DNA of 64,000 nucleotides, from positions 62,001 through 126,000 of the forward strand of contig DATMAM010000004.1 in NCBI GenBank assembly GCA_035559995.1, in the 5' to 3' direction. Source of the DNA: DATMAM01 sp035559995 (lineage in GTDB: Bacteria; Desulfobacterota; Binatia; UBA9968). The position numbers were made by a program, and so were the translations under genes. Below the pieces are notes generated by a model that worked only from the letters and a program-made list of their open reading frames with translations, ran no database searches and was not told the origin of the DNA. This document shows, piece by piece, positions 25,285-33,918 of the stretch. Numbering within the stretch: the first letter of the stretch is position 1; each line of letters starts with the position of its first letter.

Positions 25285-27054
25285 ATGCCGGCGAGCACGA
25301 AAACCGCCGCTTTCACCCCGAGCAGGGTCTTCGGCCTCTGGAGTCAGGTCAGAAGCAATCTCTTTCTTGTTCTCGTCACCGCCTTTCTTTTGTTGTTGAT
25401 CCTGGTCCCGCTTGTGCGCTTGATCCTGAGCAGCTTTCAGCTCGGGCATCCGGCGATGCCGGAAGGTTGGACGTTGCAGAACTATATCGCGGCTTACGCG
25501 CTTCCCACATTTTACCGCGCGCTGGGAACGACCGTCGTTTTGTCCGCCGTGAGCACGCTGATCACGCTGGCGATCGCGATTCTGTTTGCCTGGCTGGTCG
25601 AGCGCACCGACATGCCGTTTCGCAACCTCGCGTGGACGTTGATCCTCATCCCGATGGCGATTCCCGGGGTTCTCTTCGCGCTCGGCTGGGCGCTTCTTCT
25701 TTCGCCCAAGACAGGAACGATGAATATCGTTCTGCGCGCGGCCCTCGAACTGTTCGGCGTCCGACTGAGCGAGGGGCCGTTAAATATTTATTCTCTGGGC
25801 GGGCTCATCTTTCTCGACGGGCTGAGGGGGGTCACGACGATCTTTCTCATGATCGTTGGCGCTTTTCGCATGATGGACCCGAGCCTCGAGGAAGCGGCGC
25901 GCGTCTCGCGCGCAAGCCCCGCCGGCACTTTCTTTCAAGTTACCCTGCCGGTGCTGCTCCCGGCGGTGCTGACCGCGGGCATGTACGAGTTTGTCTCGAG
26001 CATGGAGTCCTTTGAGGCGCCGCTCGCCGTGGGGCTGCCCGCGGGAATTTTCGTGCTGAGCACCTTGATCTACTTCACCGTGCGTCTGCAGGCGCCCGTC
26101 GACTACGGTCTCGGCTCCGTTTTCGGCGTCACCTACATGGTGCTCTTGCTGTTTTTGCTTTGGGCCTACCGCCGCGCCGTGCGCTACGGCGAGCGCTACA
26201 CCACCGTCACCGGCAAAGGCTACCGGCCGCGAGTGATCGCTCTGGGCAAGTGGCGCTATCCCGCCTTGGGGATGTTCCTGATCTACTTCGTGCTCACGGT
26301 CTTGGCTCCGTTCGCGATCCTTTTCTGGGCGTCGCTGCTGCCGAGCTACCGCCCGCCGTCGCTCGAGGCTCTGGGCGTGGTTTCGTTGCGCAATTACTGG
26401 GAAATTTTCTCGCGCCCGCACTTTCTTGCGGTCGTCGGCAACACGCTCGTTTTGATGGCGATCGCCGCCAGCGCGACGATGCTGCTCGCTTTTTTCGTGT
26501 CGTGGATTGTGGTACGAACCAAGGTTCGCGGGCGCGCTCTGCTCGACAGCCTGTTGTTCCTGCCCCACTCGATCCCGGGGATCGTCGTCGCGCTCGCGAT
26601 GATCATGGCTTATTTGACGCCGCCGCTCAGCTACTTGAAAATCTACGGCACCTTGTGGATCGTGACCATGGGCTTGATCGTCACCTACATCGCCTTCGGC
26701 ACCCGGCTGATGAACAGCTCGATCATCCAGATCCAGAAGGAGCTGGAGGAAGCCGCCTACGTGTGCGGCGCGACCTCGACGAAGACCCTGCTCGCGATTA
26801 CCCTGCCGCTCCTGTTCCCGGCCTTCGCGGCGGGCTGGATCTGGGTGGCCGTCCATGCGCTGCGCGCTTTCTCGATTCCGCTGATGCTCGCGAGCAAGCG
26901 CAACGAGGTCTTTTCCGTCCTCATGTGGCAGTACTGGTCGGACGGCGACGTCGCGCTGGCGTCAACGCTGGGCGTGCTCCTGATGATCACGTTGATCCCG
27001 CTCACGCTCCTCATGCGCCGCTTCATCGTGCAGGTGAGCGGGCAGCAAAGCTGA
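25285..27054 (+). CDS. ABC transporter permease, two fused transmembrane domains
   Basis: 589 residues with two binding-protein-dependent permease domains in tandem, about 12 membrane helices, as in FbpB/ferric-iron-type transporters. Each half carries an EAA-like loop: EEAARVSRASPAGTFFQVTLP in the first and EEAAYVCGATSTKTLLAITLP in the second, which contact the ATPase. The start is the ATG at 25285, 38 nt after S5; the long in-frame stretch upstream overlaps S5 and is rejected. The ATPase gene begins 6 nt after its stop. This is the only full permease in the window. Confidence 0.93.
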   Translation: MPASTKTAAFTPSRVFGLWSQVRSNLFLVLVTAFLLLLILVPLVRLILSSFQLGHPAMPEGWTLQNYIAAYALPTFYRALGTTVVLSAVSTLITLAIAILFAWLVERTDMPFRNLAWTLILIPMAIPGVLFALGWALLLSPKTGTMNIVLRAALELFGVRLSEGPLNIYSLGGLIFLDGLRGVTTIFLMIVGAFRMMDPSLEEAARVSRASPAGTFFQVTLPVLLPAVLTAGMYEFVSSMESFEAPLAVGLPAGIFVLSTLIYFTVRLQAPVDYGLGSVFGVTYMVLLLFLLWAYRRAVRYGERYTTVTGKGYRPRVIALGKWRYPALGMFLIYFVLTVLAPFAILFWASLLPSYRPPSLEALGVVSLRNYWEIFSRPHFLAVVGNTLVLMAIAASATMLLAFFVSWIVVRTKVRGRALLDSLLFLPHSIPGIVVALAMIMAYLTPPLSYLKIYGTLWIVTMGLIVTYIAFGTRLMNSSIIQIQKELEEAAYVCGATSTKTLLAITLPLLFPAFAAGWIWVAVHALRAFSIPLMLASKRNEVFSVLMWQYWSDGDVALASTLGVLLMITLIPLTLLMRRFIVQVSGQQS

Positions 27055-27060
27055 GACAGT

Positions 27061-28155
27061 ATGCGGGTTAAAGTCAGCGGCTTGACCAAAACCTTCGAGG
27101 CTGTGGACGGCCTGGCGCACGCGCTTCAAGGCGTCGACTTCGAGGTCCAGCCGTCGGAGTTTTACACGCTGCTGGGGCCGAGCGGGTGCGGCAAGAGCAC
27201 GACCCTGAGGTGCATCGCCGGGCTGGAGCGTCCGACGTCGGGGGAGATCATCATCGGCGACCGTGTCGTCGCGTCCTCGTCCACGTTCGTTCCCCCCAAC
27301 GAGCGGCCGATCGGGATGGTGTTTCAGTCGTACGCGATCTGGCCGCACATGACGGTGTTCAAGAATGTCGCGTTTCCGCTCAAGCAAGCAAGGCCGCGGC
27401 CTGCGGCGAACGAGATCAAGCGGCGCGTGACCGAGGCGCTCGCGCTCGTGCAGATGGAGCACCTCGCGGATCGGCCCGCGCCTTACCTGAGCGGCGGCCA
27501 GCAGCAACGCGTCGCGCTGGCGCGCGCGTTGGTCTCCAAACCCCAGGTCTTGCTCCTCGACGAACCGCTGAGCAACCTCGACGCCAAGCTCAGGGAGGAG
27601 CTCCGGCTCGAACTCAAGGAGCTGGTGCGCCGTCTCGGCATCACGACGCTCTACGTCACTCACGACCAGATCGAGGCGCTCGCGATGTCCGATCGGATCG
27701 CCGTCATGCTCAACGGGAAGATCCTCCAGGAATCCACCCCGAAAGATCTCTACCTGCATCCGAAATCGAAATTTGTCGCCCAGTTCGTGGGTCAGGTGAA
27801 CTTTTTCGAGGGGACGCTTGCGGAAGAGTCGGCAAGCGGCCTGGCGTCGATCGCGACCGAGCACGGAAAGCTCAGCTGCCTCGTGACGCCGGGCCTCGCG
27901 CCGGGCGCGAAGGTATGGGTCACGGTGCGCCCGGAAAGCATCGCGCTTTCGCGCGATGGCAACCGCCAGGAGATGAACGTCTTCAAGGGGAAAATCGTCA
28001 AGGCTATTTTTCTCGGCGACATCATCGACTGCCAGATTCAGGTCGGAAAGCAGCCCTTTCGCGCCAAGCTTCCGGTCACGAGCGACCTCGCCGAGGGCGA
28101 GGAAATTTACCTGCACTTCAATCCGAAGGCCTGCGTCGTCTTGCAGCACGATTGA
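27061..28155 (+). CDS. ABC transporter ATPase (PotA/FbpC-type)
   Basis: 364 residues. Walker A GPSGCGKST with Lys45, Q-loop MVFQSYAIWPHM, signature LSGGQQQRVALARAL (143-157), Walker B VLLLDEP with Glu168, H-loop YVTHDQ, then a C-terminal TOBE-type regulatory domain (RPESIALS). It energises uptake through the upstream permease and probably works with S5 and perhaps the other five binding proteins. No good ribosome site; translational coupling to the permease stop 6 nt upstream is likely. A GC-rich palindrome followed by eight T at about 28165-28180 could end the transcript. Confidence 0.95.
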   Translation: MRVKVSGLTKTFEAVDGLAHALQGVDFEVQPSEFYTLLGPSGCGKSTTLRCIAGLERPTSGEIIIGDRVVASSSTFVPPNERPIGMVFQSYAIWPHMTVFKNVAFPLKQARPRPAANEIKRRVTEALALVQMEHLADRPAPYLSGGQQQRVALARALVSKPQVLLLDEPLSNLDAKLREELRLELKELVRRLGITTLYVTHDQIEALAMSDRIAVMLNGKILQESTPKDLYLHPKSKFVAQFVGQVNFFEGTLAEESASGLASIATEHGKLSCLVTPGLAPGAKVWVTVRPESIALSRDGNRQEMNVFKGKIVKAIFLGDIIDCQIQVGKQPFRAKLPVTSDLAEGEEIYLHFNPKACVVLQHD

Positions 28156-28222
28156 CGCTCGCCCGGCCGGTTTTTTTTAACTCCGCTTTCCTTTCGCGTG
28201 CGCCGCTGCGGCGGCCGAAAAG

Positions 28223-28645
28223 CTAGGACGAGACGGTGAGACTGCTCAAGATCTGCGGGTTTAACACGACGTGGTTTTCGATGAAGAACAAAAACTTGGG
28301 CGCGACCTGGAGCCTTTCCTGCCACTGCTCGAGGCTGGCTTCGGCGCCGCGCCCGGCCGCCCCGGGGTCGGGCTCGATGCAATCGACCGCGATCAGGTGC
28401 TCTTTGAATTTGGGCGGCATGACCGGCCAGAGGCCGATGCTCTCGCACAGGCTTACGAGCTTGTGCTTTTCTTCGGACGGAGAACCGCCCTTGGCGGCAA
28501 TCACGGCCCTGATCGCAAGTTCGTGCGCGCTGCGAAAATGCCGGTAGGGCAAGTCCCGCGCGGAGTTCGCCGAGCCAAGCGCCGCGGTGACGGCGGCAAG
28601 GTTACTTTTTGCTTCACGGAAACAGCGCAACGCTTCTGCGCTCAT
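28223..28645 (-). CDS. HEPN-like small helical protein
   Basis: 140 residues, mainly helical. The stretch YRHFRSAHELAIRAVIAAKG followed by EEKHKLVSLCE looks like the HEPN fold (A-HxA-E-AIKA... HxL). The RNase-type R-x4-6-H motif of active HEPN toxins is not clear. Start ATG 28645 is chosen because GGGAG/GAGGG precede it; longer in-frame starts exist at 28669 and 28681. No nucleotidyltransferase (MNT) partner is adjacent. It diverges from polA across about 200 bp. Function not assigned. Confidence 0.5.
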   Translation of the reverse strand: MSAEALRCFREAKSNLAAVTAALGSANSARDLPYRHFRSAHELAIRAVIAAKGGSPSEEKHKLVSLCESIGLWPVMPPKFKEHLIAVDCIEPDPGAAGRGAEASLEQWQERLQVAPKFLFFIENHVVLNPQILSSLTVSS

Positions 28646-28853
28646 GCCCTCTTTCTCCCTTGCGTCCATCGACGAGCCCACAAACCGGGAGGCGCGTAAA
28701 AATCACCGCTACAGTACGACAAAAAGCCGGGAAATGCCACAGCCGGTCCCGCGCCTTGGCTTGACCGGCCGCGCGCTTCAAGACGCCGCGCAAAACGCGA
28801 CTTCGTTTCCGCCCCATTTGCTTCGCGCCCGAAGGAGCGGTTAAAGTAAACGC

Positions 28854-31535
28854 GTGAAGAACGAGAAGAATCGCACCCGAGCTAAAAGGCCTCCCGCCGC
28901 GGAAAGGCAGAGCGCCGCTGGCGGCGCGAACAAGGTCCTGCTGCTGGACGGCCACTCGCTCGCCTTTCGCGCCTTTTTTGCGCTGCCCGACACTCTGGTA
29001 ACCTCGTCCGGGCAGGTCACGAACGCGGTCTACGGTTTCACCGCGATGCTCATCAAGCTGATCGCCGACGAGCGGCCGCGCGGCGTGATCGTGTGCTTCG
29101 ACAAGGGCGTCCCCAAGTTCCGCCTCGAGCGCTACACCGACTACAAAGCCAATCGCGTCGCGACCCCGGATATCTTTCGGCAGCAGCTGCCGCTCATCCG
29201 GGAGGTCCTGGACAAGCTCCGCATCCCGACCGTGGAGCTGGAAGGCTACGAGGCGGACGATCTGCTCGCGACGCTGGCGAAAAAGGCCCGCGCGGAAGGC
29301 GACGAGGTCGTGATCGTGACCGGCGACCGCGACATCCTCCAGCTCGTGCGCGACGGCGTCTCGGTGATCATGACGCGCCGCGGGATCTCCGACGTGACGC
29401 GCTACGACCGCGCGGCCGTCATCGAGCGCTACGGCGTTGCGCCCGAGCAATGGACGGATTTTGTCGCGCTCAAAGGAGAGCCCTCCGACAACCTCCCCGG
29501 CGTGCCGGGCATCGGCGACAAGACCGCGGCGCAGCTCGTCAACAAATACGGCGATATCGAGCAGATCATCGCTCGTGCCGACGAGCTGCCGCCGAAAATC
29601 CGGGCGGCGATCAAAGAGCGCGCCGAGCAGCTGAGAATCAACAAGCACCTGGGCCGGCTCCTCGACGACGTGCCGCTCGAGCTTGACCCCGCAAGCCTGC
29701 GCTTAAATCCCTGGGATACCGAGGAAGTGCGCGCGCTCTTTAGCTCGCTCGAGTTTCGCAGCCTTTATGAGCGGCTGCGCGAGCTCAATCTCTACGCCGC
29801 CGCCGCGGCCGCCAGTTCCCTCGATCTCAAAACGGTGAGGGAGTTGGCCGCAGGCGAAGAGATGGCGTGCGCGCTGCCCGTCGCGCTCGCCTGGGACGAG
29901 CACTGGCTTGCGCTTTGCGCCGAGCCGGGAGAAGCGCGTGTCGTGCCGTTTTCGACGGCCATCCAGCGCCTGGCCGCCTTTCTCGGAGACCCCGCGCGGA
30001 GCAAGGTCGCGCACGATGCCAAGCCGCTTTACCGTGCCGCGCTTGACGCCGGGGTGGAGATCCGGGGCCTGTGCTGCGACACGAAAATCGCCGCCTATCT
30101 GCTCGATCCGGGCGCGGCGTCCGGCTACGCGCTCGCAGACACGGTCCAGCGCTATCTCGGAGTATCGCTCGCGGAAACAAGCCCGGCGCCGGACGAAGGG
30201 GGCGGGCAGGCGACGCTTGACTTCGCCGCGACAGACCGAGCGCGCGTCGCGCGCGCGGCCGTGGCGGTCAGGGCCGTCGGTGTCGAACTCCAGAAGCATC
30301 TGGAAAACAGCCAGCTTTCGGATCTCGCCACCAGCCTCGAGTTTCCGCTCATTGCGGTTCTGGCGCGGATGGAACACACCGGCGTTCTGGTCGACCGCGA
30401 CTATCTCGAGAATCTCGATCGCGAGTTCGGCGAGAAGATGCGCGCGCTCGAACGCGACGTCCAGGAGCAGGCCGGCGAAGAGTTCAACGTGAACTCGCAG
30501 CCCCAGCTGCAGCGGATTCTGTTCGAGAAGCTGCGGCTGCCGAAGACGCGGCGGATCAAGACCGGCTATTCGACAGACGCCGCCGAACTGGAAAAGCTCA
30601 AAGGAAGCCATCCCATCATTGACGCGCTGCTCGAATACCGCGAGGTGGCCAAGCTCAAGACCGGCTTCACGGAGATGCTGCTCACCCTGATCGATCCCAA
30701 GACCGGGCGCATTCATACGACCTACGAGCAAACGAAAGCCGTCACGGGCCGGATCGCCTCGACCGCCCCCAATCTGCAGAATATCCCGATTCGCGGCGAG
30801 CTGGGCCGCCAGATCCGCCGCGCCTTCATCGCGCCCGAAGATTGCGTGCTGCTCTCGGCCGACTACTCACAGATCGAGCTGCGCGTGCTCGCGCATCTAT
30901 CCGAAGATCCCGCCTTCCTTCAGGCGTTTGCCCAGGGGCACGATTTTCACGCCGCGATCGCCGCCAAGGTTTACGGCGTCCCGCTTGCCGAGGTAACGCC
31001 GGAGATGCGCGGCTACGTGAAGCAATTTTCCTACGGGATCGCTTACGGCATGTCCGCCTTCGGCGTCTCACAGCGGCTCGGGATCGAGCTCGACGCCGCG
31101 GCCGAGTTCATCGACGCCTACTACGGGCAGTTTCCGAAGGTAAAAGCGTTTCTGGAAGAGCAGGTCGAGAAGGCAAAGACCGACGGCTTTACCACAACGA
31201 TGTTCGGCCGCCGCCGCTACTTGCCCGAGCTGCGCTCCACGAATTACCGACTCCGCTCCGTCGGCGAGCGCATGGCGCTCAACGCTCCGATCCAGGGGAG
31301 CGCGGCTGACATCATCAAGCGGGCGATGATCGATGTCGACGCGGCTCTCGTGCGCGAGCCGGTGGCGAGAATGCTCTTAACCGTGCACGACGAGCTTGTG
31401 TTTGAGGTTCCCGCGCGGGACCTCGAGCGGGCGCGCGCGTTGATCTCAGAGCGCATGACCCGGGCCGCAAACTTGCGCTGCGGCCTGGTCGTCGAAATGC
31501 ACGCGGGAAAAACCTGGGCGGAAGCCCACGCCTGA
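28854..31535 (+). CDS. polA: DNA polymerase I
   Basis: 893 residues from GTG 28854. 5'-nuclease domain (about 28-310) with LLLDGHSLAFRAFF and the helix-hairpin-helix GVPGIGDKTAAQLV. The middle domain keeps the shape of the 3'-5' exonuclease, but the DxE of motif I (here AWDEHW) and the last Asp (here RAAVAV) are missing, so proofreading is probably lost. Polymerase motifs: A = LLSADYSQIELRVLAHL, B (O-helix) = R-x3-Lys723...Tyr727-GIAYG, C = LLTVHDELVF. Tyr727 occupies the position of E. coli Phe762. Replication and repair role. Confidence 0.97.
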   Translation: MKNEKNRTRAKRPPAAERQSAAGGANKVLLLDGHSLAFRAFFALPDTLVTSSGQVTNAVYGFTAMLIKLIADERPRGVIVCFDKGVPKFRLERYTDYKANRVATPDIFRQQLPLIREVLDKLRIPTVELEGYEADDLLATLAKKARAEGDEVVIVTGDRDILQLVRDGVSVIMTRRGISDVTRYDRAAVIERYGVAPEQWTDFVALKGEPSDNLPGVPGIGDKTAAQLVNKYGDIEQIIARADELPPKIRAAIKERAEQLRINKHLGRLLDDVPLELDPASLRLNPWDTEEVRALFSSLEFRSLYERLRELNLYAAAAAASSLDLKTVRELAAGEEMACALPVALAWDEHWLALCAEPGEARVVPFSTAIQRLAAFLGDPARSKVAHDAKPLYRAALDAGVEIRGLCCDTKIAAYLLDPGAASGYALADTVQRYLGVSLAETSPAPDEGGGQATLDFAATDRARVARAAVAVRAVGVELQKHLENSQLSDLATSLEFPLIAVLARMEHTGVLVDRDYLENLDREFGEKMRALERDVQEQAGEEFNVNSQPQLQRILFEKLRLPKTRRIKTGYSTDAAELEKLKGSHPIIDALLEYREVAKLKTGFTEMLLTLIDPKTGRIHTTYEQTKAVTGRIASTAPNLQNIPIRGELGRQIRRAFIAPEDCVLLSADYSQIELRVLAHLSEDPAFLQAFAQGHDFHAAIAAKVYGVPLAEVTPEMRGYVKQFSYGIAYGMSAFGVSQRLGIELDAAAEFIDAYYGQFPKVKAFLEEQVEKAKTDGFTTTMFGRRRYLPELRSTNYRLRSVGERMALNAPIQGSAADIIKRAMIDVDAALVREPVARMLLTVHDELVFEVPARDLERARALISERMTRAANLRCGLVVEMHAGKTWAEAHA

Positions 31536-31550
31536 GGCTTTTTTGCCGCC

Positions 31551-32024
31551 CTACAGCAGCCCCCAGGCGAGAAACCAGAGCGCGCCCAAGCAGCCGAGCG
31601 CCCCGAGCGCGCTCGTGCCGTACTTAAACGCTAGGATCATCGGCACGCTCTTTTTGATCTGCTCGAACGGAATGAGCTTGTCGAGCCCCCAGCGCGCGAT
31701 CAAATAGCGCTCGTTCCCGCGAACGCCAACCGCGATGGGGTCTTTGTTCAACGCGCGCTTGCGCCAAATCTCGACCCTGTCGAAATATTGCGCCGCCCGC
31801 TGCATCTCGCCCGTGACCGAAAAAGGAATGCCGTAGGACAGCTCGAGCGTGTCGGCGCTGATGTTCATCAGGGCGCTTCTCTCGAACTGCTCCGACTTGT
31901 GCGGCAAAAACATACGCCAGACGCGCCATTCTTCGTCGGAGATGCGCGCATAAGGAACCGCGCTCGCCTCACCTCCGGCCAAAAATGCCGCGGCGTTTCC
32001 GTCACGATAATTCTCGACAAACAT
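31551..32024 (-). CDS. Hypothetical protein with C-terminal membrane helix
   Basis: 157 residues. Soluble N-terminal part rich in Arg/Asp/Glu with IPFSVTGEMQRAAQYFDRVEIWRKRA and IARWGLDKLIPF, then one hydrophobic helix near the end (TSALGALGCLGALWFLAWGL). A tail-anchored inner-membrane protein is possible. GGGAG about 9 nt before ATG 32024. It converges with polA (15 nt between stops). Family not recognised. Confidence 0.6.
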   Translation of the reverse strand: MFVENYRDGNAAAFLAGGEASAVPYARISDEEWRVWRMFLPHKSEQFERSALMNISADTLELSYGIPFSVTGEMQRAAQYFDRVEIWRKRALNKDPIAVGVRGNERYLIARWGLDKLIPFEQIKKSVPMILAFKYGTSALGALGCLGALWFLAWGLL

Positions 32025-32351
32025 CGCGATCGTCTCCCTTCTGAAATTTTTCCGCCGCCAATGCTGGAAACAAACCGTCGGAGCAAATTTTGTTCCAGAA
32101 AAAAGACGTTGCGCCCGATCCGCTTATGACCGAACTGGGACAAATCGCCCGGGAATCGTTTCATAAATGAGACAGCTTGGCGCGCTTGCGCGCGGAACGA
32201 CGCTGCATCCGTACGGCGCGGCACGCCGCAGGTAGCGGATTTGCCGGCGGTGCCAGCGATTCGCATCTCGTGCGGCGCTTGGCGCGCCGCAACGCTCGCC
32301 TCGTGGAACGAAACTTGCGGTAGGCAGTTAGGAACGTATCAGGAGCCTACC
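32025..32351. other. Intergenic region between two divergent small genes
   Basis: About 330 bp without a credible gene. It holds the promoter regions of the flanking divergent genes, one short hairpin (GTTTCAT/ATGAGAC near 32157-32172) and otherwise GC-rich unique sequence. I could not identify a confident promoter or a known RNA. Confidence 0.4.
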
Positions 32352-32576
32352 ATGGACTGGAGATTGGACGCGACTCTGAGAGGCGTGCGGTGCCGGCCGC
32401 TTTCCGAAGTTCGCTGCTACGATGGCATCGTCAGCGGCGGCACCGAAGGGACAATCCTCTGCGAGCTCGAGGGATCGACCGGGACACTTGTCTGCGTCTA
32501 CTGGGACAACGGCATCAACGCTCTCGTCGATCCCGGAAAAATCGTCATCAGTGACGAGGAGATCATTTGGAATTGA
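32352..32576 (+). CDS. Small hypothetical beta-rich protein
   Basis: 74 residues from ATG 32352, which has AGGAG (32341-32345) 6 nt upstream. Alternating hydrophobic pattern (GTILCELEGSTGTLVCVYWDN, then ALVDPGKIVI) suggests a small SH3-like beta barrel. No signal peptide. It precedes a receiver-domain gene by 72 nt and may share its transcript. Function unknown. Confidence 0.6.
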   Translation: MDWRLDATLRGVRCRPLSEVRCYDGIVSGGTEGTILCELEGSTGTLVCVYWDNGINALVDPGKIVISDEEIIWN

Positions 32577-32648
32577 GCCCGTAGCGCGAGCGGGCGCGCG
32601 TGTTCGGTTCGTAGCGGCAAAACGGATTGCCCGTTGCGAGAAAAGCCG

Positions 32649-33026
32649 ATGCAAAACGTGCTCTTCATCACCGACCAGCCGCAAGTGCGCAATTTCACGG
32701 CCGCCTATCTGCGCCGCAGCTACTTCGCAGTTCAAGAAGTCGCTCCGGCCAGCGCAATCGAGCTCATGCAGAAAAACGCGTATGACGTGGTGATTGCCGA
32801 CTCGACGCTGCCCAAGAGCAGCGCGCTCATGGAGGCGCTCGCTTGCCACAAGCGTGCATGGCCGAACAAGGGTCGAATTCTATTGACCTTTTCCGATTCA
32901 CCCGCCCTGGCTCACGCCTGTCGCGTGATGGACGTTCTGTATCTTCCCAAACCCGTTCGCCTCGACGAGCTGCGGCAAAAGATTGAGGCGTTCGAAAATC
33001 GCTCCAGACTTATGCCTTGCGAGTAG
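32649..33026 (+). CDS. Receiver-only response regulator (first copy)
   Basis: 125 residues consisting only of a CheY-like receiver domain. Acidic pocket reduced to ITDQP (one Asp instead of the usual DD), phospho-acceptor Asp in YDVVIADSTLPK, switch Thr in GRILLTFSD, conserved Lys in YLPKP. No output domain and no kinase nearby. It resembles the receiver gene at 35482 in its GRILLT and C-terminal L-x-KIEAF segments, so the two are probably paralogs. Start ATG 32649; a TTG five codons earlier is less likely. Confidence 0.8.
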   Translation: MQNVLFITDQPQVRNFTAAYLRRSYFAVQEVAPASAIELMQKNAYDVVIADSTLPKSSALMEALACHKRAWPNKGRILLTFSDSPALAHACRVMDVLYLPKPVRLDELRQKIEAFENRSRLMPCE

Positions 33027-33212
33027 GCGCCGCCGCTTAGCGGGCCTGCGCGCCTTCCCTTTCGCCCGACATCCTTGAGATGGGCGGCAGGACTCGTAGC
33101 CGGGCACAAAACCTGCCCGACTCGGAGATTGCGGGCGCGCGAATCTCGCGCCTCGAGGAAGGCTGTGCAAAGATGGCATCGGCTTCACCGCTTCGGGCGC
33201 GGACGATCGCCT

Positions 33213-33917
33213 ATGACGTCGCATCGATCGAGCCCTAATTTGCGCCACGCTTGGCTTACGATCCTCGCTCTCGTTGCGCTCCCGCTCGTCTGGCATTTGA
33301 CGCCGCTTCGGCAATGGGTCGATTTTCCGACGCTCGCAAGCTGGCAGGGAGCGATCCGCGCAAGCCCCTCCGCGCCGCTTATCGTCGTCGCCGCGTATCT
33401 TGCCGCCGCCGTTACTTTCTTTCCGATCACCGTGCTGACCATGGTGACGGTTTTTAGTTTCGGCCCTGTCGCCGGCGGCGCTTACTCGATGATCGGGTGG
33501 CTTCTGAGCGCGATGCTGGGCTACTTTTTTGGCCGCGCTCTCGGCCAGGATCTTCTTTGGGAGATCGCCGGTCCGAGACTCAAGCGTCTCGAGGCGGAGG
33601 CGCGCCGGCATGGCTTTGCCGCGGTGCTGATCATGCGCCTTTTGCCGCTGGCTCCCTTTACCTTGGTCAATCTTTTTATCGGGGCCTCGCGAATTTGCTT
33701 TCGCCATTTCTTTCTGGGGAGCATTGTCGGCCGCACGCCCGGCCTCATCTTGGCGGCGCTTGTCGCGCTTCAGCTCGAGCTTGCGCTTCGCGTGCCTGAA
33801 GCGCTCAGGTGGGCGGGGCTGGCGGGGGCGGTTCTGATCGCGGCCGGCTTAGCCGTGGCGGCGCGCCGCTTCAGAAAAAAGCCCGCCCGATGGACGGCCT
33901 GGCGAAAAGGCGCGTGA
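33213..33917 (+). CDS. TVP38/TMEM64 (SNARE-associated) family membrane protein
   Basis: 234 residues with about five or six membrane helices. The family core is recognisable: AAVTFFPITVLTMVTVFSFGP, the loop GAYSMIGWLLSAMLGYFFGRALG and MRLLPLAPFTLVNLFIGAS. TVP38/DedA-like proteins are linked to lipid scrambling or undecaprenyl-phosphate handling at the inner membrane. It converges with the phospholipase D gene, a combination often seen (known family association). ATG 33213, weak ribosome site; the 190-bp gap upstream is GC-rich with several hairpins. Confidence 0.85.
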   Translation: MTSHRSSPNLRHAWLTILALVALPLVWHLTPLRQWVDFPTLASWQGAIRASPSAPLIVVAAYLAAAVTFFPITVLTMVTVFSFGPVAGGAYSMIGWLLSAMLGYFFGRALGQDLLWEIAGPRLKRLEAEARRHGFAAVLIMRLLPLAPFTLVNLFIGASRICFRHFFLGSIVGRTPGLILAALVALQLELALRVPEALRWAGLAGAVLIAAGLAVAARRFRKKPARWTAWRKGA

Positions 33918-33918
33918 G

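Noticed and set aside
28165..28180. GC palindrome plus T8 after the ATPase gene as a strong terminator
   Set aside because: The stem is only a few bp (CCGG/CCGG); mentioned with the gene but too weak for a separate call.
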